Shown here: in pieces, positions 6,411-14,684 of the stretch
Numbering within the stretch: the stretch's first letter is position 1
How the letters are laid out: every line of letters begins with the position of its first letter
Assembly: GCA_964431365.1 (NCBI GenBank)
Contig: CAYSJJ010000004.1
Location: 1-64,000 of the forward strand
Direction of reading: 5' to 3'
Length of the DNA stretch: 64,000 nucleotides
DNA from: Geomobilibacter sp964431365
Lineage (GTDB): Bacteria > Desulfobacterota > Desulfuromonadia > Geobacterales > DSM-12255
Notes under the pieces: generated by a model
What the model saw: only the letters and a program-made list of their open reading frames with translations
What the model was told of the DNA's origin: nothing
Database searches by the model: none
Position numbers and translations under genes: made by a program

Positions 6411-9089
6411 ATGACAGAGCGCCCCACCCTCTACCTGATCGACGGCTCCTCCTACATCTACCGGGCCTACTACGCGATCCGCCACCTCTCCTCGCCCAGC
6501 GGTTTTCCGACCAATGCCCTCTACGGCTTCACCCAGATGCTCCTCAAGGTGCTGAAAGAGCGCCGGCCCGAGTACGTGGCCGTGGTCTTCGACGCCGGCC
6601 GAGAGACCTTCCGCAACGCCCTCTATCCCGACTACAAGGCCAACCGGGCTTCCATGCCCGACGACTTGGTCCCCCAGATCGCCCCCATCAAGGAGATGGT
6701 GCGGGCCTTCAACATCCCGGCGCTGGAACTCCCCGGCTTCGAGGCGGACGACATCATCGGCACCATTGCCCGGGTCTGCAGGGAGGAAGGACTGGCGGTG
6801 ATGGTGGTGACCGGGGACAAGGACCTGATGCAGATCGTCACCGATTCGGTCCGGCTGCTGGACACCATGAAGGAGAAGGAGAGCGGCCCCCCCGAGGTGG
6901 TGGAGCGGTTCGGCGTCGGCCCGGAGCGGGTCATCGACGTCCTCGGTCTGGCCGGCGACAGTTCGGACAATATCCCCGGCGTCCCCGGCGTCGGCGAGAA
7001 GACCGCCATGAAGCTGCTGCAGGAGTTCGGCTCCCTGGACGAGCTCCTCGCCAGGGCCGGCGAGGTGAAGGGAAAGACCGGTGAGCGGCTGCGTGAGTTC
7101 GCCGACCAGGCGCGGCTCTCCCGGCAGCTGGCCACCATCGACGATCATACCCCCATCGACTTCGCCCTAGCCGACTTCGCGGCCTCGGCGCCGGACAACC
7201 GGCGACTGGCAGAGCTCTTCAAGGAGTACGGCTTCACCACCCTCATGCGGGAGCTGACCAGCCAGGCGACCCTCTCCACGGAGGAGTACCGGACCGTCAC
7301 GACGACTGCGGAACTGGAGCGGCTGGTGGCGGAGTTGACCGGCGCGGCGGAGTTCGCCTTCGACCTGGAGACCACCAGCCTGAACCCGTTGGAGGCCGAT
7401 ATCGTCGGCCTCTCCTTCAGTCACCGGGAGCACGAGGCATACTATATACCGGTGGGCCACCGTGGGGCCGGCGCCGGTGAACAGCTCCCCCTCGCCCCGG
7501 TCCTCGACGCCTTCAGCCCGCTCTTCACCGACCCCGAGCGCCGGATCGTCGGGCAGAACATCAAGTACGACTACCAGGTGCTCCGCCGCGCCGGCGTCAC
7601 CCTGGCCGGGGTTTTCAGCGACACCATGGTGGCCGCCTACCTGCACAACCCGTCCCGCCAGAGCCAGGGGCTCGACTCGCTCTCCGTGGAGTTCCTGGAC
7701 CACAAGATGATCAGCTATGCCGAGGTGACCGGCAAGGGGAAGGAGCAGAAGAACTTCGCCGACGTGGCGGTGGCCGCGGCCAGTCGCTATGCCTGCGAGG
7801 ACGCGGACGCCACCTTCCTGTTGCACCGGCTCTTCCTCCCCATGCTGGAGAAAGAGGGGATGACCGGGCTCTTCCGGGAGCTGGAGATGCCGCTGGTGAC
7901 GATCCTGGCGGAGATGGAACTTGCCGGTGTCCGGCTCGACCTGGAGCTCCTCGGGGAACTGTCGGCCCGCTTCGGGGGAGAACTGGCCCGCCTGGAAGAG
8001 GCGATCTGCGCCCTGGCCGGCGACTCCTTCAACATCAACTCCCCCAAACAGCTCGGGGAGGTGCTCTTTGAGCGTCTGGGGCTCCCCACCGGCAAGAAGA
8101 CCAAGACCAAGACCGGCTGGTCCACCAATGTGGAGGAGCTGGAGCGGCTGGCCGAGGCGGGGCACGAGATTGCCCGCCAGATCCTCCAGTACCGGAGCAT
8201 GTCCAAGCTGAAGTCCACCTACACCGATGCCCTCCCCAAGATGGTCGATCCTGCCACCGGGAGGGTCCATACCTCCTACAACCAGACCGTCACCGCCACC
8301 GGCCGCCTCTCTTCGTCCGAGCCGAACCTGCAGAACATCCCGGTCCGCACCGAAGAGGGGCGGCTGATCCGCCACGCCTTCATCGCCGAGCCGGGGCACC
8401 TGCTCCTCTCCGCCGACTACTCCCAGATCGAGCTCCGGGTCCTGGCCCACCTCTCCGAGGACCGGGTCTTCTGCGAGGCCTTTGCCCGGGACGAGGACAT
8501 CCACAGCCGGACCGCCAGCGAGGTGTTCGGTCTCTTTCCCGAGATGGTCACCCCGGAGATGCGCCGCCAGGCCAAGACCATCAACTTCGGCGTCATCTAC
8601 GGCCAGGGGGCCTTCAGCTTGGCCAAGCAGCTGGGGGTGGCGCGTCGGGTGGCCGAGGAGTTCATCGACAGCTACAAGGCCCGCCACAGCGGCGCCATCG
8701 CCTTCCTCGACCGCTGCATCCATCTGGCGGCGGAGCAGGGGTTCGTCACCACCCTGCTCGGGCGGCGGCTCCCGATCCCCGACATCAAGAGCAGCAACCA
8801 CAACGTCCGGGCCTTTGCCCAGCGAAACGCCATCAACTACCCGATCCAGGGGTCGGCGGCGGACATCATCAAGCAGGCGATGGTGAACATTGCGGCACGG
8901 CTCCGGCGGGATGGGCTCAAGAGCCGGCTCATCATGCAGGTCCACGACGAACTGGTCTTCGAGGTACCGGAGAACGAGCTGATAGCCATGGAGCAGCTGG
9001 TGGCCCATGAAATGGAGCACGCCGTAGCGCTCCGGGTGCCGCTGAAGGTGGATATGAGCTACGGCAGGAACTGGAGCGAGGCCCACTAA
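6411..9089 (+). CDS. polA: DNA polymerase I
   Basis: The 892-residue protein has all three Pol I modules. The N-terminal 5' nuclease shows DGSSYIYRAYYAI, FEADDIIG and VTGDKDLMQ. The 3'-5' exonuclease has FDLETTSLNP near residue 316, so the proofreading acidic pair is intact. The polymerase has motif A DYSQIELRVLAHLS (about 668), motif B RRQAKTINFGVIYGQG (about 716) and motif C MQVHDELVFEV (about 842). It fills gaps in repair and removes RNA primers. It is translated directly after the DUF4177-type microprotein with no gap. The length is normal and no motif is lost. Confidence 0.98.
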   Translation: MTERPTLYLIDGSSYIYRAYYAIRHLSSPSGFPTNALYGFTQMLLKVLKERRPEYVAVVFDAGRETFRNALYPDYKANRASMPDDLVPQIAPIKEMVRAFNIPALELPGFEADDIIGTIARVCREEGLAVMVVTGDKDLMQIVTDSVRLLDTMKEKESGPPEVVERFGVGPERVIDVLGLAGDSSDNIPGVPGVGEKTAMKLLQEFGSLDELLARAGEVKGKTGERLREFADQARLSRQLATIDDHTPIDFALADFAASAPDNRRLAELFKEYGFTTLMRELTSQATLSTEEYRTVTTTAELERLVAELTGAAEFAFDLETTSLNPLEADIVGLSFSHREHEAYYIPVGHRGAGAGEQLPLAPVLDAFSPLFTDPERRIVGQNIKYDYQVLRRAGVTLAGVFSDTMVAAYLHNPSRQSQGLDSLSVEFLDHKMISYAEVTGKGKEQKNFADVAVAAASRYACEDADATFLLHRLFLPMLEKEGMTGLFRELEMPLVTILAEMELAGVRLDLELLGELSARFGGELARLEEAICALAGDSFNINSPKQLGEVLFERLGLPTGKKTKTKTGWSTNVEELERLAEAGHEIARQILQYRSMSKLKSTYTDALPKMVDPATGRVHTSYNQTVTATGRLSSSEPNLQNIPVRTEEGRLIRHAFIAEPGHLLLSADYSQIELRVLAHLSEDRVFCEAFARDEDIHSRTASEVFGLFPEMVTPEMRRQAKTINFGVIYGQGAFSLAKQLGVARRVAEEFIDSYKARHSGAIAFLDRCIHLAAEQGFVTTLLGRRLPIPDIKSSNHNVRAFAQRNAINYPIQGSAADIIKQAMVNIAARLRRDGLKSRLIMQVHDELVFEVPENELIAMEQLVAHEMEHAVALRVPLKVDMSYGRNWSEAH

Positions 9090-9118
9090 AAGGTTGTTTA
9101 AGCAAAACAACCATTGAA

Positions 9119-9213
9119 CCGCAGGGGACGCAGAGGTTCGCAGAGGACCTACATGGTTTGAAGCTGTTATGACCTCTCGATTTTACCCTGCGTTATTCTG
9201 TGTACTCTGCGGT
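9119..9213. repeat. Imperfect inverted repeat (CCGCAGGGGACGCAGAGG family)
   Basis: CCGCAGGGGACGCAGAGGTTCGCAGAGG (9119-9146) is mirrored imperfectly by CCTGCGTTATTCTGTGTACTCTGCGG (9188-9213). Tandem-like GCAGAGG words of this kind are common intergenic repeats in Geobacter-like genomes. It fills most of the gap between polA and corA. Confidence 0.55.
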
Positions 9214-9241
9214 AAACGCTTTTCAGGTTCGAGGGATATTT

Positions 9242-10306
9242 ATGGCAAGAGTGCTGAAGGCGAGATCGAGGAAGATCGGCCTGCCGCCGGGTACGCCGGT
9301 GCACATCGGCGAGACGAGGCAGGAGCGGCCGGAGATCACGGTATTCGACTACAACGCCGAGCAGTTGGCCGAGCGGACGCTCGCCGAGGATGAGCTTGCT
9401 GCCGTCTGCCCCCAGGTCTCCCAAGTCACCTGGGTAAATGTCGAGGGGGTGGGGGAGGTGCCGCTCCTGCAGCGGATCGCCGACTGCTTCGGTATCCATC
9501 CCCTGGTGGTGGAGGACATCGTCAACACCGACCAGCGGCCCAAGGCGGAGGAGTACGACGCCTACCTGTACATCGTGGTGACGATGCTCAGGCTGCGGCC
9601 TGGCGGCGGGACCGCTTTCGAACAGATGAGTCTGGTGCTGGGCCCCGACTACCTGCTCTCCTTCCAGGAGGGGCTGGATGGCGACCCGTTCGGACCGCTC
9701 AGGGAGCGGCTTCGGAGCGGTAAAGGGCGCCTGCGGAGCCAGGGTGCCGACTACCTGGCCTATCGTCTCCTGGACACGATCGTGGACAACTATTTCCTGG
9801 TCCTGGAAACTCTAGGCGAGCGGATCGAGAGGCTGGAAGAGGAGGTGATCGTCTCGCCGACCCCGGCGACGCTTCGGGAGGTCTACCGGCTGAAGCGGGA
9901 GCTCCTCTTCCTGCACCGTTCGGTCTGGCCCCTGCGGGAGGTGGTGAACAGCCTTATCCGCCGCGAGTCCCCCTTTGTCAGGGACACCACCATCGTCTAT
10001 CTCCGCGACCTGTACGACCATACCATCCAGGTGGTGGAGACCCTGGAGACGCTGCGGGAGATGGTTTCCGGGATGCTGGACATCTACCTCTCCAGCGTCA
10101 GCAACCGGATGAACGGCATCATGAAGGTGCTGACCATCATCGCCACCATCTTCATGCCGCTCACCTTCATTGCCGGCCTGTACGGGATGAACTTCAAGCA
10201 CATGCCCGAACTGGAGCTGACGTGGGGGTATCCGGCGGTGCTGCTCCTGATGGCGGCGGTCACCTTGGGAATGCTCAACTTTTTCAAGAGGAAGAAGTGG
10301 TTATAG
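9242..10306 (+). CDS. corA: CorA-family magnesium/cobalt transporter
   Basis: The 354-residue protein has a large cytoplasmic N-terminal domain rich in acidic residues. Two C-terminal membrane helices follow, with the CorA filter signature YGMNF between them (FIAGLYGMNFKHMPE), and a basic tail FFKRKKWL. CorA pentamers carry Mg2+, and often Co2+ or Ni2+, down the electrochemical gradient. The ATG at 9242 fits the CorA start and has GAGGG upstream; the frame is open to 9200 without a better site. It stands alone between a repeat and the structured element copy B. Confidence 0.93.
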   Translation: MARVLKARSRKIGLPPGTPVHIGETRQERPEITVFDYNAEQLAERTLAEDELAAVCPQVSQVTWVNVEGVGEVPLLQRIADCFGIHPLVVEDIVNTDQRPKAEEYDAYLYIVVTMLRLRPGGGTAFEQMSLVLGPDYLLSFQEGLDGDPFGPLRERLRSGKGRLRSQGADYLAYRLLDTIVDNYFLVLETLGERIERLEEEVIVSPTPATLREVYRLKRELLFLHRSVWPLREVVNSLIRRESPFVRDTTIVYLRDLYDHTIQVVETLETLREMVSGMLDIYLSSVSNRMNGIMKVLTIIATIFMPLTFIAGLYGMNFKHMPELELTWGYPAVLLLMAAVTLGMLNFFKRKKWL

Positions 10307-10337
10307 TAGATCCGGCAGTCGAACGGGGTCCAGAGAG

Positions 10338-10496
10338 AGCGACTTTCCCCGAAGCGTCGTGGCTCTTGGCGAAATGGAGCGTTAAGCAGCCGGATTGTTT
10401 GAGCCCGCAGGGCGAGTTTCCGGCTGCAGCGAAATGAGCCTTAGAGCCACAGCTGAAGGGGAATCGGAGCGAACGTGGATTTCGTTCAACTGACGC
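10338..10496. repeat. Structured intergenic element, copy B (homologous to copy A at 1852-2010)
   Basis: The outer stem pairs TTCCCC (10345-10350) with GGGGAA (10458-10463) and TGGCTC (10460 region read as 10360-10365) with GAGCCA (10444-10449). The inner stem GCAGCCGGA (10386-10394) pairs perfectly with TCCGGCTGC (10419-10427). A GCCC-gca-GGGC tip lies at 10403-10413, and a 3' hairpin GAACG (10471-10475) pairs with CGTTC (10483-10487). None of the stem sequences except the tip and TGGCTC matches copy A, yet each pairs. It lies between convergent corA and the small membrane-protein gene. Confidence 0.75.
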
Positions 10497-10517
10497 ATCC
10501 TTGGTTTTGTCGTCTGC

Positions 10518-10853
10518 CTATTTCCGGCCCTTCTTGTCAGCGCAGACATGAAGCTGGCAGTGCAGACACTGGCGCAGGTACAGGGGGATGAAGCCGTGCA
10601 TGTGGAAGGTGTTGCCGCAGCGGGGGCAGCGGGCGAAGGCGGCCCGGAAGACGGCGACGCAGACGAGGACGAGCCAGACGCAGAAGACGTAGCCGGTTTT
10701 CCGGTCCGACCCGGTCAGGGCGAGGGAGAGCCAGATTGCCGGCACATAGATCAGAATCACCCCCCAGAGGAACCACCGCCTCTTCCGCAGCGCCTTCAGA
10801 CCTGCAGCAATTGCCGCTTCGTCGGTATTCATCCCCGTGTTTTCGTTGTCCAT
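10518..10853 (-). CDS. Small membrane protein with zinc-ribbon cysteines (111 aa)
   Basis: I do not recognise a named family. After a polar N-terminus there are two hydrophobic segments (about residues 27-47 and 54-70). A short cysteine-rich tail with CPRCGNTFH and CLHCQLHVC follows, a plausible zinc-binding ribbon on one face of the membrane. The ATG directly follows the TAG of hpt, so the two genes are almost certainly co-transcribed and translationally coupled. Its role is unknown; similar small membrane zinc-ribbon proteins are common and mostly uncharacterised. Confidence 0.75.
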   Translation of the reverse strand: MDNENTGMNTDEAAIAAGLKALRKRRWFLWGVILIYVPAIWLSLALTGSDRKTGYVFCVWLVLVCVAVFRAAFARCPRCGNTFHMHGFIPLYLRQCLHCQLHVCADKKGRK

Positions 10854-11417
10854 CTAGAGCCCCTTCACGGCATAGATGCCGGGGGCATTCCGCCAGTACC
10901 CGCGGTAATCCATGCCGCAGCCGAAGAGGAAGCGGTCGGGCGAGACCAGCCCGACGAAGTCGGCAGAGAGGCCGGGCCTCGCCTTGCGGTCATGCTCCTT
11001 GTCGATCAGGACTGCTGAGAGCACCTCTTTGGCCCCTTCTTCGCGGCAGTAATCGATGATGGCCGCCAGTGTCGTCCCCTCGTCCAGGATGTCGTCCACC
11101 AGGAGCACGCACCGGCCGCGCAGGTCCTCGGTCGGCCTGACCCGCCAGTCCAGGTGGCTGCCGCAGAACTCGTGGCCGTAGCGGGTGGCGTGCAGGTAGC
11201 CGCTCTCCAGGGGAAAGGACAGCTTCGGGAGGAGCCGGCCGGTCACGATCAGCCCGCCGTGCATTACGCAGAGGACCACCGGGTCGGAGCCGGCCAGGCG
11301 CTCCGTGATGGCGGCTGCCATCCGGTCCAGTGCGCTCTCCACCTCGTCGGGGGTGAAGAGGAGGTCTGCCTCGGCCAGGACCTGCTCGATCTCGCTCATC
11401 TCCGGTTTCACGGTCAC
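10854..11417 (-). CDS. hpt: Hypoxanthine(-guanine) phosphoribosyltransferase
   Basis: The 187-residue protein has the PRPP-binding signature VLLVDDILDEGTT, the pyrophosphate loop region VMHGGLIVTGRLL and a C-terminal DRFLFGCGMDYRGYWRN segment typical of Hpt. It salvages hypoxanthine or guanine with PRPP to give IMP or GMP in the cytoplasm. The frame starts at GTG with a GGAAGCGAG site; an internal ATG at 11399 would shorten it by six residues. It lies 17 bp after the DUF362 gene and runs directly into the small membrane-protein gene, so all three may form one operon. Confidence 0.9.
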   Translation of the reverse strand: MTVKPEMSEIEQVLAEADLLFTPDEVESALDRMAAAITERLAGSDPVVLCVMHGGLIVTGRLLPKLSFPLESGYLHATRYGHEFCGSHLDWRVRPTEDLRGRCVLLVDDILDEGTTLAAIIDYCREEGAKEVLSAVLIDKEHDRKARPGLSADFVGLVSPDRFLFGCGMDYRGYWRNAPGIYAVKGL

Positions 11418-11433
11418 CTCGCTTCCCTGGGGG

Positions 11434-12540
11434 TCAGATCATCACCAGCATGTACTTCCGCGTTCCGAGCCCCATCTTCTCCGCATGCTCCAACTGGACC
11501 TCCCAGTCGATCTCGGGATGGACCCCCCGGAACTTGTCCCCCCCTGGTTCGTGACCGGTGGCAAGTGCCGTGTTGGCGTTGCCCGGGGCCGCGTTCACCA
11601 GGTCGGCGCACGCCTGGTCCAGGGCCACCGGATCGGTGGAGGCGCAGATCCCGATGTCGTTCACGATCGGCGCGTCGGCATGGCCGTAGCAGTCGCAGGC
11701 CGGCGACACCTGGGTGATGAAGTTCAGGAACAGGGTCTTCTTCCCTTTGCCGGAGACGGCACCGGTGGCGTACTCCGCCATTTTTTTCATGACCAGGGAG
11801 GCGCTCTCGTTCCACTGGACGTTGATCGCCTTCTGGGGGCAGGCGGTGATGCAGCGGCCGCAGCCGACGCAGTCGACCGGGTTGAGCACCGCCTTCCCTT
11901 CGATGATGGCGATGGCGTTGTGGGCGCACGCCTTGATGCAGGCGCCGCAGCCGTTGCAGTACTTGGCCGCCACGGTCGGGGCCACGGTGGAGTGCTGCTG
12001 CATCTTGCCGGTCCGGCTGGAACACCCCATTCCCAGGTTCTTGAGGGTGCCGCCGAAGCCGGTCAGTTCGTGGCACTTGAAGTGGGAGACCGCTACCAGG
12101 GCGTCCGCCTCCACGATCTCGGCGCCGATGCTCACGCTCTTGAGGATCTCCCCATGCACCGGCACGTCGACGGCGGTGTGCCCCTTGAGCCCGTCGCACA
12201 TCACCAGCGGCGCGTTGACCACGGCGTAGGCAAAGCCGTTCTCGATGGCGCAGGCTAGGGCGGAAACCGCCTCCTTCCGCTCGCCGGGATAGAGGGTGGA
12301 GGAGTCGGTGAGGAACGGCTTGCCGCCGGCCCCCTTGATCTCGTCCACCACCCTGCGGATGAAGATGGGGCGGATGAAGGTATGATTCCCCCGCTCGCCG
12401 AAGTGGACCTTTATGGCCACCAGGTCGCCGGCTGCAATGCGGTTCGAAAGGTCGCAGCTCTTCATCAGCCGGCCGATCTTGCCAAAGAGGTTTTCCTTGT
12501 GGCCGGCCCGCAGGTCGGCGAAAAAGACCTTGTTCGACAT
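11434..12540 (-). CDS. DUF362 protein with two [4Fe-4S] ferredoxin motifs
   Basis: The 368-residue protein begins MSNKVFFADLRAGHKENL and has the DUF362 core (DLVAIKVHFGERGNHTFIRP, ALVAVSHFKCHELTGFGG, LKNLGMGC). An inserted bacterial ferredoxin module follows with CNGCGACIKAC and CVGCGRCITAC, two [4Fe-4S] sites. DUF362 proteins are widespread in anaerobes and mostly uncharacterised; a role in electron transfer is inferred from the clusters. AAGGAG precedes the ATG at 12538-12540. The frame is open far upstream (to 13443), but that stretch is antisense to the pseudo-receiver gene. A second, Tat-type DUF362 protein is encoded at 42029-42910. Confidence 0.88.
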   Translation of the reverse strand: MSNKVFFADLRAGHKENLFGKIGRLMKSCDLSNRIAAGDLVAIKVHFGERGNHTFIRPIFIRRVVDEIKGAGGKPFLTDSSTLYPGERKEAVSALACAIENGFAYAVVNAPLVMCDGLKGHTAVDVPVHGEILKSVSIGAEIVEADALVAVSHFKCHELTGFGGTLKNLGMGCSSRTGKMQQHSTVAPTVAAKYCNGCGACIKACAHNAIAIIEGKAVLNPVDCVGCGRCITACPQKAINVQWNESASLVMKKMAEYATGAVSGKGKKTLFLNFITQVSPACDCYGHADAPIVNDIGICASTDPVALDQACADLVNAAPGNANTALATGHEPGGDKFRGVHPEIDWEVQLEHAEKMGLGTRKYMLVMI

Positions 12541-12696
12541 CGAGGTGCTCCTTCCTGATCTTCCGTAACGGGGTGTACGGAGGACGCTATCATACAAAAG
12601 GCCAATTTTCAACGGCTCACGGGTCAAGTTCGGTTGCGGTTGGCCGAAAATATGATAAACGATCATTAACTGCGATGATGGAGGGCGAAAGCCGCT

Positions 12697-13434
12697 ATGA
12701 TGGATACCGTTAACGAGCGGGAACTTTGGGTGATGGGGCTGGGAGAGCAGATCGATCGCGGCGCGCTGATCTGCAGCTATCTGGCCGAGGGTGGATACCG
12801 GGCTCGGACCGCCCGGATCGAGGAGATGGCCGAGGCGCGCCCGCTGGGGGTCATTCTCGACCTGTCGCCCCACTCCGCCGACGGCTGGGGAACGCTCCTG
12901 GCGCTCAAGGGGAATCCCGAGACCCGCAACATCCCGGTCCTCCCGGTCTTTCTCAGCGAAAAGGGGAAGGTGGGCGGGGTCTTCCCCGTTGCCGGCTTCT
13001 TCCTCCTCCCCATGGACGAGGAGTATCTGGCCGAGCGGCTGGCGGTCTTCGGCCTCACCGAGGATACCGAAGACTACGATCTCCAGACCCTGGTCGTCAC
13101 CCGGAAGGGAGAGGAGAAGGTCAGTCACGCACTGGACCGCCTCGGCTTCAGCGTGGTGAACGGCTATACCGGCAAGGAAGGGGTCGCCCTTGCCACCACC
13201 ACCCACCCCTACCTCGTCTTTTCCGCGCTCATGCTCCCCGACATGTCCGCCTTCGAGCTCCTGGAGCGCTTTTCCCTCTTCCCCCAGACCCGGAAGATCC
13301 CCTATTTCGTGCTGCTGAAGGATGCCATGAAAGAGGGGGAGCGGCTTGCCATGAGTCGCGAGGTGGAGCACCTGGTGCGGAAGAAGGAACTCAGCCAGGA
13401 CGAGTTCCTCACCTATTTCCGCCGTCGCCGTTGA
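12697..13434 (+). CDS. Tandem receiver-like (pseudo-receiver) protein
   Basis: The 245-residue protein looks like two CheY-like domains in series with no output domain. The first keeps an Asp at the phosphoacceptor strand (GVILDLSPHSADGW) and the following NPETRNIPVLPVF segment. The second has the receiver-like LMLPDMSAFELLERF and QTRKIPYFVLL, but the acceptor strand reads FSALMLPD, so the phosphorylated Asp is replaced. The acidic pair usual after strand 1 is missing in both. It is therefore probably a phosphorylation-independent binding module. It is divergent from the DUF362 gene and has no adjacent kinase. The start could equally be the second ATG at 12700. Confidence 0.65.
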   Translation: MMDTVNERELWVMGLGEQIDRGALICSYLAEGGYRARTARIEEMAEARPLGVILDLSPHSADGWGTLLALKGNPETRNIPVLPVFLSEKGKVGGVFPVAGFFLLPMDEEYLAERLAVFGLTEDTEDYDLQTLVVTRKGEEKVSHALDRLGFSVVNGYTGKEGVALATTTHPYLVFSALMLPDMSAFELLERFSLFPQTRKIPYFVLLKDAMKEGERLAMSREVEHLVRKKELSQDEFLTYFRRRR

Positions 13435-13493
13435 CCCTGCCAATCATCTGATTTACAACATCTTTCTCTTTGGCCACCAGCCGGAGAAAACGC

Positions 13494-13521
13494 TTGCCTT
13501 TTTTCTTTGGTGTGGTAGTAT
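13494..13521 (+). promoter_or_regulatory. Candidate promoter upstream of dusB, firing into a terminator hairpin
   Basis: TTGCCT (13494-13499) and TAGTAT (13516-13521) are 16 nt apart. The sequence from the -10 box on (TAGTATGCCCAAAAATTAAG) nearly repeats the polyprenyl synthase promoter at 46694. Confidence 0.5.
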
Positions 13522-13536
13522 GCCCAAAAATTAAGC

Positions 13537-13578
13537 AGGTGGGGCGCCGCAGCGACGGAGCCCCACCTCTCTTTTATT
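13537..13578 (+). terminator. Terminator or attenuator hairpin; may end a ~50-nt small RNA
   Basis: AGGTGGGGC (13537-13545) pairs perfectly with GCCCCACCT (13560-13568), followed by CTCTTTTATT. It lies 16 nt past the candidate -10 box at 13516, so a transcript from that promoter would be only about 50 nt unless the hairpin is read through into dusB. Confidence 0.75.
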
Positions 13579-13647
13579 CCGGATTCGGCAGTTGAAGGGG
13601 GCTTTTTGCCGCTCTCTCCAACCGCCTGCTTAGGTTTACCCTGCTCC

Positions 13648-14613
13648 ATGCTCCATTCACTCAAAATCGGTTCCCTTATCCTGACCAACCCGTTGCTGCT
13701 CGCCCCCATGGCCGGGATCACCAACCTCCCATTCCGGCTCATCGCCCGGCAGGAAGGGGCGGCGCTCTGCTTCACCGAGATGGTGAGCGTCAACGGCCTG
13801 GTCCGGGAAGGGGTGAAGACGTTCTCCCTCATGGCCAGTTCTCCCGAGGACCGGCCTCTGGGGATACAGATTTTCGGCGACGACCCTGAACTCCTGGCCG
13901 AGGGGGCCCGGCTCGCAGAGGGGTACGGCGACCTGCTCGACATCAATATGGGCTGTCCGGTGCGCAAGGTGGTCGGCAGCGGCGCCGGCAGCGCCCTGCT
14001 GCGGGAGCCGGCCAAGGTGCGGGCGATCCTGAGGGCGGTAAGGGGCGCCACGAGGCTCCCCCTGACCATCAAGATCCGGACCGGCTGGACCTGCGACGAA
14101 CCGACCTTTCTGGAAATCGGCCGGATTGCCGAAGAAGAGGGGTGCGACGCCGTGACCCTGCATCCCCGAAGCCGCGCCCAGATGTTCGAGGGACACGCCG
14201 ACTGGAGCCGCCTGCGGGAGCTGAAGGAGGCGTTAACCATTCCGGTGCTCGGGAGCGGCGACCTGTTCCGGCCGGCCGACGTGGCGGCCATGATGACGGA
14301 AACCGGCTGCGACGGGGTGATGATCGCCCGGGGGGGGCTGGGGAATCCCTGGCTTTTCCGGCAGACGCTGGCGCTGCTCCGGGGAGACGAGCCGATCCCG
14401 CCGACCCCTGCCGAGCGGCTTGCGGCAGCCCGTCGTCATCTGGAGCTGTTCGCCGCAACGTCGGGTGAACGGATTGCTGTCCGGGAGATGCGCAAGCACG
14501 CGGCCTGGTATGCCAAGGGGATTCCGGGCGCGGCCCAGTTCCGGGACCGGGTGAACCGGATCGAGGGGACCGGGGCGCTGATCGCGGCCATGGAGGAGTT
14601 TTTCGGCCAATGA
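13648..14613 (+). CDS. dusB: tRNA-dihydrouridine synthase (DusB type)
   Basis: The 321-residue protein starts MLHSLKIGSLILTNPLLLAPMAGITN, the Dus start that lines the FMN site. It has the conserved DINMGCPVRKVVGSGAGSAL with the catalytic Cys, IKIRTGW, VTLHPRSRAQMFEG and IARGGLGNPWLF. It reduces uridine to dihydrouridine in the D-loop of tRNA using FMN and NAD(P)H. The DusB-like length and the pairing with ntrB/ntrC downstream resemble other proteobacteria, where dusB lies next to fis or ntrBC. I place the start at the ATG at 13648; the frame is open to a TTG at 13606. Confidence 0.92.
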   Translation: MLHSLKIGSLILTNPLLLAPMAGITNLPFRLIARQEGAALCFTEMVSVNGLVREGVKTFSLMASSPEDRPLGIQIFGDDPELLAEGARLAEGYGDLLDINMGCPVRKVVGSGAGSALLREPAKVRAILRAVRGATRLPLTIKIRTGWTCDEPTFLEIGRIAEEEGCDAVTLHPRSRAQMFEGHADWSRLRELKEALTIPVLGSGDLFRPADVAAMMTETGCDGVMIARGGLGNPWLFRQTLALLRGDEPIPPTPAERLAAARRHLELFAATSGERIAVREMRKHAAWYAKGIPGAAQFRDRVNRIEGTGALIAAMEEFFGQ

Positions 14614-14621
14614 TTCAACCT

Positions 14622-14657
14622 GCGGGGCCATCGCGAAATTGCCCGATGGCCCCCCGC
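14622..14657. repeat. GC-rich hairpin between dusB and the sensor kinase
   Basis: GCGGGGCCATCG (14622-14633) pairs with CGATGGCCCCCCGC (14644-14657). There is no T-run, so it is more likely an mRNA processing or pausing hairpin than an intrinsic terminator. Confidence 0.5.
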
Positions 14658-14684
14658 GGATAACGCCAACTGCCGGGATTCAGG

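Noticed and set aside
7167..9110. Long minus-strand open frame (647 codons) opposite polA
   Set aside because: It is antisense to a gene with every Pol I motif; the translation is rich in G, L, V and H without domain structure, as expected from a GC-rich shadow frame.
11434..13443. Possible 669-residue version of the DUF362 ferredoxin
   Set aside because: The extra N-terminal ~300 residues are antisense to the pseudo-receiver gene and cross a promoter region; the ATG at 12540 with AAGGAG is the natural start.
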